Origin: Blastococcus_B deserti | GTDB taxonomy: Bacteria > Actinomycetota > Actinomycetes > Mycobacteriales > Geodermatophilaceae | Assembly (NCBI RefSeq): GCF_042682525.1 | Contig: NZ_JBHUHP010000010.1 | Span: 62,001 to 126,000 of the forward strand | Direction of reading: 5' to 3' | Length of the DNA stretch: 64,000 nucleotides | Shown: positions 33,236 through 41,440 of the stretch, one piece after another | How positions within the stretch are numbered: the stretch's first letter is position 1 | Layout: each line of letters begins with the position of its first letter | Translations under genes and position numbers: made by a program | Notes under the pieces: generated by a model | What the model saw: the letters and a program-made list of their open reading frames with translations, nothing else | Told to the model about the DNA's origin: nothing | The model's database searches: none

Positions 33236-33503
33236 CGCCCGGCCAGGCCCCGGTGAGCTTGCTGAAGCCGCGCGCGCCGGCGCGGTCGACGACGGCCTTG
33301 GTCGCGGCGAAGATCGCCCCCTGGATCGCCGCCGCGAGCACGACCTCCTTCATCGAGTACTCGCTCTGGAGGGCTGTCGGGGCGTCGTCCTCGTTCGCGA
33401 CCTTCTTCCAGATCTGCTTGAAGACGACGCCGGACACGGTTCCGGCCAGGATGCCGCCGATGAGGCCGATCGGCCGGTAGGCGAGCTTGGCTCCCTTGCT
33501 CAA
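33231..33503 (-). CDS. DUF4235 small membrane protein
   Basis: 90 residues from a TTG start at 33503, with GGAGGAAG just upstream. The TTG overlaps the stop of the DUF3618 gene as TTGA. Family features: RPIGLIGGILAGTVSGVVFKQIWKKV as one hydrophobic helix with conserved K-W, then VVLAAAIQGAIFAATKAVVD as the second. Probably two membrane segments. Function unknown. Tight coupling with DUF3618 and Holin-X genes suggests a single membrane-associated unit. Confidence 0.85.
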   Translation of the reverse strand: MSKGAKLAYRPIGLIGGILAGTVSGVVFKQIWKKVANEDDAPTALQSEYSMKEVVLAAAIQGAIFAATKAVVDRAGARGFSKLTGAWPGD

Positions 33504-33790
33504 CGCTTCCTCCTTCTGGTGGCGGTGCTCGTCGCCCGCCGGGTCGCACGCTTCCGGCGCAAGATCACCACGCCGGCCACCAGCCCCACCAGTGCGACCG
33601 CCGCGCCGATCACGGCCGGCGGGCTCTCGCGGTAGGTCTCGACGGCGGTGTCCTTGGCGCGGGCGGCGCTCTCCCGGGCACGCGCGGGGACGTCCAGCCG
33701 CGCGCTGAGCTCGTCGACGGTCCGGCCGAGCTGTGCGCGGGTGGCCTCGATCTCGGCCTTGATCTGGTCGGGGTCCGCGGGGCCGGTCAC
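33500..33790 (-). CDS. DUF3618 membrane-anchored coiled-coil protein
   Basis: 96 residues from GTG 33790, which overlaps the stop of the upstream gene as GTGA. The DUF3618 motif is at the N-terminus: DQIKAEIEATRAQLGRTVDEL. One membrane segment near 59-76 (VIGAAVALVGLVAGVVIL) is followed by a very basic tail RRKRATRRATSTATRRRKR. Function unknown. Second gene of the overlapping three-gene set. Confidence 0.87.
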   Translation of the reverse strand: MTGPADPDQIKAEIEATRAQLGRTVDELSARLDVPARARESAARAKDTAVETYRESPPAVIGAAVALVGLVAGVVILRRKRATRRATSTATRRRKR

Positions 33791-34251
33791 CGGGAGAGCC
33801 CCTGCCTCACCGTGGCGACGTCGGCCTGCACGCCCGCGATCGCCTGGGTGGGCAGCGGCGGGGAGCCCTGCGCGACGTCCTTCCTCCCCACCAGCGCGAG
33901 CACCCCGGCGACGGCGAACAGGACGACGGCGACGACGAGGGCGGCCAGCCAGGCCGGCAGCACCGCGGCGAGCCCGAGCACGGCGGCGCTGATGAGCACG
34001 GCGAGCCCGAAGAACGCCGTGAGTCCCGCCCCGCCGAACAGGCCGGCGCCGATCCCGAGCTTCTTCGCCTTCTGGGCGACCTCGGCCTGCGCGAGGCGGG
34101 CCTCGTCGCGCACCAGGCGGGTGAGCTGCTCGGTGAGCCGGCCGATCAGCTCCCCGGTCGAGGCGCCGGCCGGGTCGGGCGTCGTGCTGGCGCGGGTCGC
34201 CCCCGCGGCGGTCGGTGGCGCGGTGGGGGGCTGGTGCGTGGGTGCGGTCAT
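33787..34251 (-). CDS. Actinobacterial phage-holin-superfamily protein (Holin-X/DUF1469 type)
   Basis: 154 residues from ATG 34251, with GGAGG 5 nt upstream. After a Thr/Pro/Ala-rich leader comes TGELIGRLTEQLTRLVRDEARLAQAE, typical of the family, then KKLGIGAGLFGGAGLTAF and two membrane segments with an arginine/lysine between helices. Despite the name it is a chromosomal envelope protein, not evidence of a prophage. First gene of the Holin-X, DUF3618, DUF4235 overlapping operon. Confidence 0.85.
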   Translation of the reverse strand: MTAPTHQPPTAPPTAAGATRASTTPDPAGASTGELIGRLTEQLTRLVRDEARLAQAEVAQKAKKLGIGAGLFGGAGLTAFFGLAVLISAAVLGLAAVLPAWLAALVVAVVLFAVAGVLALVGRKDVAQGSPPLPTQAIAGVQADVATVRQGLSR

Positions 34252-34346
34252 CGGTCCTCCGGCTGGGCGGTTCGATGGGGTCCCATGCCCCTCGCGGGAA
34301 GGCCGTAACCGGCGGGCGGGTCACAGCACGGTCACCGCCGGATCAC

Positions 34347-34352
34347 TAGCCT
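34347..34352 (+). promoter_or_regulatory. TAGCCT -10 box of the 70-residue protein gene
   Basis: Ends 7 nt before ATG 34360. Confidence 0.65.
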
Positions 34353-34359
34353 CCGTGCC

Positions 34360-34572
34360 ATGACCTGGCACTGGCGCCTCGAGGACCCGTCCGGAGCTCC
34401 CGTCGACCCCGCGGCACTGGGGGTCGAGGCGCCCGGCGCCGACAACCAGGGGGACGCCGAGTCCTGGCTGGGGGAGAACTGGCGCGAGCTGCTCGACAAG
34501 GGGGTCGCCACGGTGACCCTCTTCGACGGCGACGACGAGGTCTACGGCCCCATGGGGCTTGCCGCCCCCTGA
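34360..34572 (+). CDS. Conserved small actinobacterial protein
   Basis: 70 residues from ATG 34360, leaderless. MTWHWRLEDPSG at the start and QGDAESWLGENWRELLDKGV near 37-56 are a pattern I know from many actinobacterial hypothetical proteins of the same length. Acidic, soluble, no Cys. Function unknown. It converges with the aldo/keto reductase gene. Confidence 0.8.
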   Translation: MTWHWRLEDPSGAPVDPAALGVEAPGADNQGDAESWLGENWRELLDKGVATVTLFDGDDEVYGPMGLAAP

Positions 34573-34600
34573 GCCGAGCCGAGGTGACGGCGCCTCCCTC

Positions 34601-34628
34601 CCGGCTCCCCGGGTGCGAGGGGAGTCGG
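34601..34628. terminator. Hairpin between convergent small gene and aldo/keto reductase
   Basis: CCGGCTCCCC (34601-34610) pairs with GGGGAGTCGG (34619-34628) with one G-T pair and an 8-nt loop. Confidence 0.65.
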
Positions 34629-34643
34629 GACGAAGCGCGCTCG

Positions 34644-35627
34644 CTAGCCCCTCGCCGTCTTCGCCGGGTCGCGCTCCACGACGTCGCCGAGGACGTCGTC
34701 GATCCGTCGGAGGACGTCGGCGTCGAGCCGGACCCCGGCGGCCTTGACGTTGTCGTGCACCTGCTCGGGCCGGGTGGCACCGATGATCGCGGCCGCGACG
34801 TTCGGGTTCTGCAGCACCCACGCGATCGCCAGCTGGGCCATCGACAGCCCCAGGTCGTCGGCGATCGGCCGCAGGTCCTGGACGCGGGTGAGGATGTCGT
34901 CGCGCAGGAAGCCGCGCATCGACTGGCCGGCCTCCGCGTGGCCGCCGCGGCTGTCGGCGGGCGGCCGCTCGCCCGGGCGGTACTTGCCCGTGAGCACGCC
35001 CTGCGCCAGCGGGGACCAGACGATCTGGGACAGCCCGTGCTTCTCCGACGTCGGCACGACCTCCGACTCGATGACCCGCCACAGCATCGAGTACTGGGGC
35101 TGGTTGCTGATCAGGTGGATGCCCAGCTCGCGGGCGAGGGCGGCGCCGGCGGCGATCTGCTCGGCGTTCCACTCCGAGACGCCGATGTAGAGCGCCTTCC
35201 CCGACCGCACGAGGTCGGCGAAGGCGGTCATCGTCTCCTCGAGCGGCACCGTCGGGTCGTAGCGGTGCGCCTGGTAGAGGTCGACGTAGTCGGTCTGCAG
35301 CCGCCGCAGCGAGGCGTGGCAGCTCTCGATGATGTGCTTGCGGGAGAGCCCGCGGTCGTTCCGGCCGGGGCCGGTGGGCCAGTAGACCTTGGTGAACAGC
35401 TCGTAGGAGGAGCGGCGCCGGCCCTCCAGGGCGCGGCCCAGGACGGCCTCGGCCCGGGTGCCGGCGTAGACGTCGGCGGTGTCGAACGTGGTGATGCCGG
35501 CGTCGAGGGCGGCGCGCACGCAGGCGAAGGCCGCGTCCTCCTCCACCTGGCCGCCGTGCGTCAGCCAGTTGCCGTAGGCGATCTCGGAGATGTTCAGGCC
35601 GGAGCGGCCGAGGCGTCGGAATTCCAC
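34644..35627 (-). CDS. Aldo/keto reductase (YajO/Kv-beta-like group)
   Basis: 327 residues from GTG 35627 with a TAGCGT box 7 nt upstream. Begins MEFRRLGRSGLNISEIAYGNW. Catalytic tetrad region: Asp-Tyr in FDTADVYAGTRAEAVLG near 51-67, Lys in ELFTKVYWP near 79, His in YQAHRYDPTVP near 116. NPNVAAAIIGATRPEQ near the C-terminus binds NADPH. It reduces aldehydes or ketones; the physiological substrate is unknown. Probably transcribed alone. Confidence 0.92.
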   Translation of the reverse strand: MEFRRLGRSGLNISEIAYGNWLTHGGQVEEDAAFACVRAALDAGITTFDTADVYAGTRAEAVLGRALEGRRRSSYELFTKVYWPTGPGRNDRGLSRKHIIESCHASLRRLQTDYVDLYQAHRYDPTVPLEETMTAFADLVRSGKALYIGVSEWNAEQIAAGAALARELGIHLISNQPQYSMLWRVIESEVVPTSEKHGLSQIVWSPLAQGVLTGKYRPGERPPADSRGGHAEAGQSMRGFLRDDILTRVQDLRPIADDLGLSMAQLAIAWVLQNPNVAAAIIGATRPEQVHDNVKAAGVRLDADVLRRIDDVLGDVVERDPAKTARG

Positions 35628-35634
35628 CGGTCGG

Positions 35635-35640
35635 ACGCTA
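35635..35640 (-). promoter_or_regulatory. TAGCGT -10 box of the aldo/keto reductase gene
   Basis: Ends 7 nt before GTG 35627 on the minus strand. Confidence 0.65.
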
Positions 35641-35642
35641 GT

Positions 35643-35700
35643 ACAAGGACCCCCGCCCCCCACCGCTCGCACGCTCGCGGCGGGGCCCTGCGGGGGGCCT
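35643..35700. repeat. Intergenic palindromic repeat, CACCGCTCGC family (copy 4)
   Basis: Core CACCGCTCGCACGCTCGCGG, arms AGGACCCCC and GGGGGGCCT. It fills the space between the DUF3043 stop and the reductase promoter, so it may end the DUF3043 transcript. Confidence 0.7.
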
Positions 35701-36316
35701 AGACGTCGGCGCCCAGGGGGACGTCGGGCTTGGGGAAGCGCCAGCGCCGGACCATGGTCGCCCGGCTGATCCCGTACCAGACCAGGCCGCGCGTCTTCTG
35801 CGTCTCCGGGAAGCGCTCGGCGACCTTCCGCTTGATCCGCCGGCCCAGCAGGAACGAGTCGACGATGAGCAGCAGGAAGAACCCGAACAGCAGGAAGCTC
35901 GCGTAGTTGCGGACGACGAGGCTCGGCACCACGGTGCCGATCAGGGCCACGCCGGCGATGGCGAGGAAGAAGCTGCCCACGTTGCGGCGGGCGTCGACCA
36001 CGTCCCGTACGAGCTTGCGCACCGGACCGCGGTCGCGGGCGGGGAGGTACGCGTCGTCGCCTCGCGCGGCGCCCAGCCGGGTCTCGGCCCGCCGGGCGGC
36101 CTGCTGCTCCCTCATCCGCTTGTAGGCCTCCTTGCGAGTGGTCGGCGGCGGCGGTGGGGGACCGGGACGCCGTCCCTGGGCCTCGCTGCGCCTGGGGGTC
36201 GGGCGCCCCTTCCCGGCGGAGCGGTCCGGCTGCCCGGGAAGGTCGGTACCGGCGTCCGGAGTGGTCGGCGCGGTCGTCTCGGCGCGGTCGCGGCGGCCGG
36301 GCAGGCGGAGCTTCAC
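35699..36316 (-). CDS. DUF3043 membrane protein
   Basis: 205 residues from GTG 36316, with TAGACT 8 nt upstream. A basic, Pro-rich cytosolic N-terminus (GKGRPTPRRSEAQGRRPG, then RKEAYKRMREQQAARR), typical of the family, precedes two membrane segments near 112-160 and a conserved C-terminal region (RRWRFPKPDVPLG). Function unknown. Widely conserved next to the HesB/ErpA gene in actinobacteria and divergent from it here. Confidence 0.88.
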   Translation of the reverse strand: MKLRLPGRRDRAETTAPTTPDAGTDLPGQPDRSAGKGRPTPRRSEAQGRRPGPPPPPPTTRKEAYKRMREQQAARRAETRLGAARGDDAYLPARDRGPVRKLVRDVVDARRNVGSFFLAIAGVALIGTVVPSLVVRNYASFLLFGFFLLLIVDSFLLGRRIKRKVAERFPETQKTRGLVWYGISRATMVRRWRFPKPDVPLGADV

Positions 36317-36324
36317 GGGCTCGA

Positions 36325-36330
36325 AGTCTA
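36325..36330 (-). promoter_or_regulatory. TAGACT -10 box of the DUF3043 gene
   Basis: Ends 8 nt before GTG 36316 on the minus strand; spacing slightly long. Confidence 0.5.
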
Positions 36331-36372
36331 CGTGTGTGGGAAAGGAGACCTGGGAACTCGGCTCGGGCGCCG

Positions 36373-36378
36373 TACAGT
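36373..36378 (+). promoter_or_regulatory. Candidate TACAGT -10 box of erpA
   Basis: Lies 80 nt before ATG 36459, giving a conventional leader of about 70 nt with its own ribosome site. No clear -35 was recognised. Confidence 0.4.
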
Positions 36379-36458
36379 GGAAGAAGCTCCGCCGCGGCGG
36401 TGTTGGGTCGCTGCGGGACGTGCCGCAGCGGGCACCCAGGAATGTGGGAGGACACAAC

Positions 36459-36812
36459 ATGTCGGTGCAGGACACGACCGACGCCGCCACCGGCGTCATC
36501 CTCAGCGAGCCGGCGGCCGCGAAGGTCAAGGCGCTGCTGGACCAGGAGGGTCGCGACGACCTGCGGCTGCGCATCGCCGTGCAGCCGGGCGGCTGCTCCG
36601 GTCTGCGCTACCAGCTGTTCTTCGACGAGCGCTTCCTCGACGGTGACCAGACCTACGAGTACGGCGGCGTCGAGGTCATCGTCGACCGCATGAGCGGCCC
36701 CTACCTCGGCGGCGCGGTCATCGACTTCGTCGACACCATCGAGAAGCAGGGCTTCACGATCGACAACCCCAACGCAGGCAACTCCTGCGCCTGCGGCGAC
36801 TCCTTCAGCTGA
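36459..36812 (+). CDS. erpA: A-type iron-sulfur carrier/insertion protein (HesB/ErpA family)
   Basis: 117 residues from ATG 36459 with GGGAGGA upstream. The three cluster-ligand cysteines are present: QPGGCSGLRYQ near 43-53 and the C-terminal NSCACGDSF. It delivers Fe-S clusters to client enzymes; the Rieske protein QcrA and LipA in this window are plausible clients. Conserved beside asnB and ctaC in mycobacteria (Rv2204c, recalled). It ends before a strong terminator shared with asnB. Confidence 0.92.
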   Translation: MSVQDTTDAATGVILSEPAAAKVKALLDQEGRDDLRLRIAVQPGGCSGLRYQLFFDERFLDGDQTYEYGGVEVIVDRMSGPYLGGAVIDFVDTIEKQGFTIDNPNAGNSCACGDSFS

Positions 36813-36832
36813 GCCGCATCACCTGAACGAAC

Positions 36833-36870
36833 CGGCGCCCGGTTTCCCCCGACAGGGGAACCGGGCGCCG
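36833..36870. terminator. Long hairpin between erpA and asnB
   Basis: 36833-36849 pairs with 36855-36870 with one bulged T. It lies 20 nt after the erpA stop, between convergent genes. Confidence 0.85.
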
Positions 36871-36952
36871 TCGTGTCGCGGGGGCCGCGCGGTCGATCAT
36901 CGGGTCGTCGCCACCGGCACACGGCAGCGGAGTCGATGATCGACGAGGGCGG

Positions 36953-38884
36953 CTACAACCTGACCGGATACGCCGGCTCGGGGACGTCGGGCCTGATGCG
37001 CTCCTCGACGAAGATGCCGTGCCAGATCATGAAGACCAGCAGCGTCCACAGCTTGCGCGAGTAGTCGACCGCCGAGCCGCTGCGCTGGTTGTCGCGGTGC
37101 TCGTCGAGCATCCAGAGGATCTGCCGGCGGTCGAACCACTCGTCGGTCTGGCTCTCCTCGATGATCTGCCGGGCCCAGTCGTGCAGGCCCTCGGCCAGCC
37201 AGTGCCGTGTGGGGACCGGGAAGCCGAGTTTGCGGCGGTTGAGCACGTGCGGCGGCACGATCTGCTCCAGGGCCCGCCGGAGCGCGTACTTCGTCGTCTC
37301 CCTGGTCACCCGTTGGTCCACCGGCAGGGTGCTGGCGACCCGGAAGACCTCGGGGTCGAGGAAGGGCACCCGCAGCTCGAGCGAATTGGCCATCGTCATC
37401 TTGTCGGCCTTCACGAGGATGTCTCCGCGCAACCACGTGAACAGGTCCACGTACTGCATCGCGGTGACGTCGTCGTAGCCGGCGGCCCGGGTGCGCCGGT
37501 AGAGCTCCGCGGTGACCGCCACGTGCGAGAGGTCGGGGTCGCGCCGCTCCAGGAAGCCCAGCTCGTCGTCCCGGAAGATCCGGGCGTTGCCGTAGTACCG
37601 CTCCTCCAGCGGGATGGACCCGCGCCGGAGCAGGTCCTTGCCGCGCATGCCGTCGGGCAGCCGGGCCGACAGCTTCCCCAGCGCCCGGCGCACGCCGGTG
37701 GGCAGCCTCTCGAACGCGGCAAGGGACAGCGGTTCCCGGTAGATGTTGTAGCCGCCGAACAGCTCGTCGGCGCCCTCGCCGGAGAGCACCACCTTCACGT
37801 GCTTCCGGGCCTCGCGGGCGATGAAGTACAGCGGCACGAGTGCGGGATCGGCGACCGGGTCGTCGAGGTACCAGACGACGAGCGGGATCGACTCGGCGAA
37901 CTCCTCCGCGGTCACCACCTTGGTGATGTGCTCGACCCCGATCGCCGCGGCCGACTCGGCGGCGACGTCGATCTCGGAGAACCCCTCGCGCTCGAAGCCG
38001 GTCGTGAAGGTGAGCAGCTTCGGGTTGTAGCGCTTGGCGAGCGCCGCGATGGCCGTGGAGTCGATGCCGCCGGAAAGGAAGGACCCGACGGTCACGTCGG
38101 CCCGCATGTGCATCCGGACGGAGTCGTCGAGGACGTCGGCGATCCGGTCGTAGAGCGCCTGCTGCTCGTCCTTCGCGACCGGCCGCACCGGGAAGGAGGG
38201 GTGGAAGTAGCGCGTGGTGTGCAGCTCGCCGTCGACGACGGTGAAGCTGGTGCCGCTCTCGATCCGGCGGATGCCGGTGTGCAGGGTCGCGGGCTCCGGC
38301 ACGTACTGCAGCGTCAGGTAGTGCTGCAGCGAGGCCGGGTCCACCCCCCCGGCGGCCTTGCTGCCACCGAGGAGCTCGAGCAGCGCCTTCTTCTCCGAGC
38401 CGAACACGATCGCGCCGTCGGCCAGCCGGGTCGTGAACAGCGGCTTGATGCCGAAGGGATCGCGGGCACCGAACACCGTGCTCGTACGGGTGTCCCAGAT
38501 GACGAAGGCGAACATTCCGCGCAGCCTGCGGACGACGTCCTCGCCCCAGACGTGGTAGCCGGCGACGATCGCCTCGGTGTCGCCCTCGGTCGCGAAGGTC
38601 GCGCCCGCGGCGGCCAGCTCCTCGCGCAGCTCGAGGTAGTTGTAGATCTCGCCGTTGAAGACGATGCGGTACCGGCCGTCCGCGTAGGGCATCGGCTGGT
38701 GGCTGTGCTCGATGTCGATGAACGACAGCCGGTTGAACCCGAAGACCGCACGGGCGTCCCACCAGGCCTCGTTCTCGTCCGGGCCGCGGTGGCGCATGCA
38801 GTGCTGAGCTCCCCGGACGGCGGCGACCGCGGCGTCGTCGACCCGGTCGGCGTCGGTGGAGAAGTAGGCGAGCAGGCCACACAT
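36953..38884 (-). CDS. asnB: Glutamine-hydrolysing asparagine synthetase (LtsA-type AsnB)
   Basis: 643 residues from ATG 38884. Nucleophile Cys2 of the class II glutaminase (MCGLLAYF), with RHRGPDENE near 32-40 and FNGEIYNYLELREEL near 78. ATP-PPase loop SFLSGGIDSTAIAAL near 263-277. In actinobacteria this paralogue (LtsA in Corynebacterium) amidates meso-diaminopimelate in peptidoglycan rather than making free asparagine; this is family knowledge and the substrate here is not decided by sequence. It shares the minus strand with the downstream respiratory-assembly genes' neighbourhood, about 55 nt after the DUF3817 gene. Confidence 0.93.
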   Translation of the reverse strand: MCGLLAYFSTDADRVDDAAVAAVRGAQHCMRHRGPDENEAWWDARAVFGFNRLSFIDIEHSHQPMPYADGRYRIVFNGEIYNYLELREELAAAGATFATEGDTEAIVAGYHVWGEDVVRRLRGMFAFVIWDTRTSTVFGARDPFGIKPLFTTRLADGAIVFGSEKKALLELLGGSKAAGGVDPASLQHYLTLQYVPEPATLHTGIRRIESGTSFTVVDGELHTTRYFHPSFPVRPVAKDEQQALYDRIADVLDDSVRMHMRADVTVGSFLSGGIDSTAIAALAKRYNPKLLTFTTGFEREGFSEIDVAAESAAAIGVEHITKVVTAEEFAESIPLVVWYLDDPVADPALVPLYFIAREARKHVKVVLSGEGADELFGGYNIYREPLSLAAFERLPTGVRRALGKLSARLPDGMRGKDLLRRGSIPLEERYYGNARIFRDDELGFLERRDPDLSHVAVTAELYRRTRAAGYDDVTAMQYVDLFTWLRGDILVKADKMTMANSLELRVPFLDPEVFRVASTLPVDQRVTRETTKYALRRALEQIVPPHVLNRRKLGFPVPTRHWLAEGLHDWARQIIEESQTDEWFDRRQILWMLDEHRDNQRSGSAVDYSRKLWTLLVFMIWHGIFVEERIRPDVPEPAYPVRL

Positions 38885-38939
38885 CAGGGGCAGGTCCTCG
38901 GGAGCGGGGAGGGGTGGGGGAGCGGTCGTCGACCGGGGG

Positions 38940-39290
38940 TCACACGCGCTCGCCGGCGCGCATCCGCCGGGTGACGGAGTGCTCGGCGGCGAACGACAGG
39001 AACGGGATGGTGCCGGCCACCAGGGCGACGACCGTGCCCTTGAGGGTCCACTTCGCCCGCAGCGCCAGGTCGACGGCCGACAGGAAGAAGAGCGCGTAGA
39101 GCCAGCCGTGGGCCGTGCCGAGGATCGTGACGGGCGTCGGGATGCCGCCCCAGTGCTTCAGCGGCACCGCCACCACGATGAGCAGGATGAGCAGGACTCC
39201 CACGACGTTCGCCATGACCCGGTAGCGCTGCAGCGCCGCGGCGATCGCCTGCTCGGAGTCGCGGGCCGGCGCGACGCGGTCACCCGCCAT
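38940..39290 (-). CDS. DUF3817 membrane protein
   Basis: 116 residues from ATG 39290; GTG 39299 is an alternative but has no ribosome site. Three membrane segments: YRVMANVVGVLLILLIVVAV, TAHGWLYALFFLSAVDLAL and TVVALVAGTIPFLSFAA, with the family-typical His-Gly-Trp-Leu in the second. It overlaps the end of the upstream gene by 11 nt, so the two are coupled. Function unknown; conserved near cytochrome oxidase genes in actinobacteria. Confidence 0.85.
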   Translation of the reverse strand: MAGDRVAPARDSEQAIAAALQRYRVMANVVGVLLILLIVVAVPLKHWGGIPTPVTILGTAHGWLYALFFLSAVDLALRAKWTLKGTVVALVAGTIPFLSFAAEHSVTRRMRAGERV

Positions 39291-39648
39291 TGCCGGCACT
39301 CCGCTGACCGAGGGCGCGCTCGTTGAGCTCGGCGAGGTAGGCGTTGTAGGCGGCCAGCTCCGGATCTCCTGACGTGTCGATGCGGGGGCGCTGGTAGAGG
39401 ACGACGGCCGAGCCTGGCGCGTCGTCGTCCGGATCGCGGTGCAGCTCGATCTTCACCATGCGCAGGTAGAACCACAGGCCCATGAAGCCGTACAGGGGCC
39501 ACTGCAGGGCGTAGCTCCAGTTGACCGCGCCGCCGCCGGCCTCGGCCTTGGTCAGCTGCCAGTAGCCGAGGAAGAACGTGGCCACGAACAGGGCCGCCAC
39601 CAGCAGGTGCAGCAGCAGCCACTTGGGGGTCAGCAGCCGGGAGTACAC
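39280..39648 (-). CDS. Two-segment membrane protein with SURF1-like N-terminus
   Basis: 122 residues from GTG 39648, with TAGAGT 7 nt upstream. The first membrane helix (LLLHLLVAALFVATFFLGYW then QLTKAEA) resembles the start of SURF1 proteins, but the rest of SURF1 is absent. A second helix follows (WPLYGFMGLWFYLRMV). The tail is soluble and charged (LAAYNAYLAELNERA). The position divergent from ctaC suggests a role in cytochrome oxidase assembly or just co-conservation. Not otherwise recognised. Confidence 0.75.
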   Translation of the reverse strand: MYSRLLTPKWLLLHLLVAALFVATFFLGYWQLTKAEAGGGAVNWSYALQWPLYGFMGLWFYLRMVKIELHRDPDDDAPGSAVVLYQRPRIDTSGDPELAAYNAYLAELNERALGQRSAGNGG

Positions 39649-39655
39649 GCACCCG

Positions 39656-39661
39656 ACTCTA
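39656..39661 (-). promoter_or_regulatory. TAGAGT -10 box of the SURF1-like small protein gene
   Basis: Ends 7 nt before GTG 39648 on the minus strand; decides the start within a much longer open frame. Confidence 0.6.
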
Positions 39662-39818
39662 ACCGCCGGCCGCGCCGGCCCGGCCGACATGCGTGTGCCG
39701 GCCGTGCCGGGCCGCCACCCCCTCGGGATCCGGCCGGGCCGGATCCGTCGCGCCGACCTGCGTGGCTGCGACCCGCCGGTCAGGTGTCTCCGGTGGTCGG
39801 CCGCCGAGCGGAGTCGGA

Positions 39819-39824
39819 TAGTCT
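39819..39824 (+). promoter_or_regulatory. Candidate TAGTCT -10 box of ctaC
   Basis: Would give a leader of about 100 nt before GTG 39931, which has a strong GAGGAGG site. The rest of the 282-nt divergent region shows nothing else I can name. Confidence 0.4.
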
Positions 39825-39930
39825 CGCCCCACACTGTGATCGGCGTGGATGCCGTCTGCCGGAAGCCGGTGGGCGACCCGCTGGGAGGACCGTCCGGGCA
39901 CCCGGACGGAAGACGAGGAGGCAGCGAGCA

Positions 39931-40821
39931 GTGGCTCGAGGCAGCAGGCTCGCGCGGCTGGCCGCGCTCGGTCTCCTGGGGGTCGCAACCCTCACCGGAT
40001 GCGCGATGCCGAACAACGAGTTCTGGCGGTTCGGCTGGCCGGAGGGCATCACCGAGCAGTCCCAGGACATGCGCGAGCTGTGGACCGGTTCGGTGATCGC
40101 TGCTCTGATCGTCGGCTTCCTGGTGTGGGGCCTGATCCTGTACTCGGTGGTGGCCCACCGGAAGCGCAGCGACGAGCTGCCGAAGCAGACGGCCTACAAC
40201 CTGCCGCTGGAGATCGTCTACACGATCCTGCCGTTCCTGATCATCGCGGGCCTGTTCTTCTACACCGTGGTCGTGCAGAACCGGGTGATGGAGCGCAGCG
40301 ACGAGCCCGACGAGACCATCGCGGTCAACGCCTTCAAGTGGAACTGGCAGTTCGTCTACCCGGAGACCACCGGCGCCGACGGCGAGCCGGTGAACACCGT
40401 GGGGAGCACCGAGGAGATCCCCATCCTCGTCGTGCCCACCGAGCGCACCATCCGGTTCGAGGTGGCCTCCGCCGACGTCATCCACTCGTTCTGGGTGCCC
40501 GAGTTCCTCTTCAAGCTCGACGTCATCCCCGGCAACGAGAACGGCCGCGACAACGTCTTCGAGGTCACCGTCCAGGAGGAGGGCGCCTACGTCGGGCGCT
40601 GCGCCGAGTTGTGCGGCACGTACCACGCGTACATGAACTTCGAGGTGCGTGCGGTGTCCGGTGACGAGTACGACGCCTACCTGGCGGCCCGGGAGGACGG
40701 CATGGACACCTACGAGGCGCTGGAGGAGATCGGTCAGCCCGGGACGGCGTCCACCACCACGCCTCTGGACCTGATCGAGAGCAAGACCACCAGCGAGCAG
40801 CAGTCCGACAACAATGGCTGA
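39931..40821 (+). CDS. ctaC: Cytochrome c oxidase subunit II (lipoprotein)
   Basis: 296 residues from GTG 39931 with GAGGAGG 9 nt upstream. Signal peptide with lipobox LTGC (Cys near 24), so the mature N-terminus is probably lipid-anchored. Two membrane segments near 50-75 and 90-110. The CuA site is intact: His in DVIHSFWVPE near 188 and CAELCGTYHAYM near 224-235. It takes electrons from the bc1-bound cytochrome c (QcrC) into the aa3 oxidase. ctaF follows 51 nt later. Confidence 0.96.
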   Translation: MARGSRLARLAALGLLGVATLTGCAMPNNEFWRFGWPEGITEQSQDMRELWTGSVIAALIVGFLVWGLILYSVVAHRKRSDELPKQTAYNLPLEIVYTILPFLIIAGLFFYTVVVQNRVMERSDEPDETIAVNAFKWNWQFVYPETTGADGEPVNTVGSTEEIPILVVPTERTIRFEVASADVIHSFWVPEFLFKLDVIPGNENGRDNVFEVTVQEEGAYVGRCAELCGTYHAYMNFEVRAVSGDEYDAYLAAREDGMDTYEALEEIGQPGTASTTTPLDLIESKTTSEQQSDNNG

Positions 40822-40872
40822 CCGTCGGGTGTCCGCCCGCCCGGTCGTCACCACGCCCGAGGAGGCACGACC

Positions 40873-41277
40873 GTGAAGGTCGAGGCGCTGATCTTCAACG
40901 TCATCGCGCTGTTCTGCATCATCGCCGCGGCCGTGTACGGCTTCTGGTCCCGCGAGCCGATCGGCACCACAGCGCTGGTGCTCTCCGGCGGCCTCACCGG
41001 CCTGATCGGTGGCTTCTTCTGGTTCGTCTCGCGGCGCATCGACGCCCGGCCCGAGGACCGGAAGGACGCCGACATCGCCGAGGGCGCCGGCGAGCTCGGG
41101 TTCTTCCCGCCGGCCAGTTACTGGCCGTTCGCCCTGGCGGCCTCTGCCGGTCTGATGGGCCTGGCCCTGGCCTTCTGGTACTCCTGGCTGATCCTCATCG
41201 CCCTCGCGGCGCTGCTGATCACCATCGGGGGTCTGCTCTTCGAGTTCTACGTGGGGCAGAACGCCCAGCAGAGCTGA
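40873..41277 (+). CDS. ctaF: Cytochrome c oxidase subunit IV, actinobacterial type
   Basis: 134 residues from GTG 40873, with GAGGAGG upstream. Four membrane segments in two pairs separated by a charged loop (RRIDARPEDRKDADIAEGAGELGFFPPASYWP in outline; the FFPPxSYWP part is the family hallmark). It is a small structural subunit of the aa3 oxidase. It is followed within 14 nt by an assembly gap, so what lies directly downstream is unknown. Confidence 0.93.
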   Translation: MKVEALIFNVIALFCIIAAAVYGFWSREPIGTTALVLSGGLTGLIGGFFWFVSRRIDARPEDRKDADIAEGAGELGFFPPASYWPFALAASAGLMGLALAFWYSWLILIALAALLITIGGLLFEFYVGQNAQQS

Positions 41278-41290
41278 GCGCACGCCTTCC

Positions 41291-41309
41291 NNNNNNNNNN
41301 NNNNNNNNN
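41291..41309. other. Run of 19 N (assembly gap)
   Basis: Nineteen undetermined bases. The true gap length may differ, and gene content may be missing. Confidence 0.99.
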
Positions 41310-41440
41310 CCGCACCTGCGGCGAGGGCCCTCGTCATCGGCCGGGTACGCCGATCCTGGGCGGTTCCAGCGCTCCCGTGGGCGGGGCGGTGTGCCGGAGG
41401 AAACAGCTCACGTGCCGGTGGCGCACGCCCGGCTGCTCGC

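Noticed and set aside
33787..34251. Prophage remnant suggested by the holin-family protein
   Set aside because: This family is a normal chromosomal envelope protein in actinobacteria, and no other phage gene is present.
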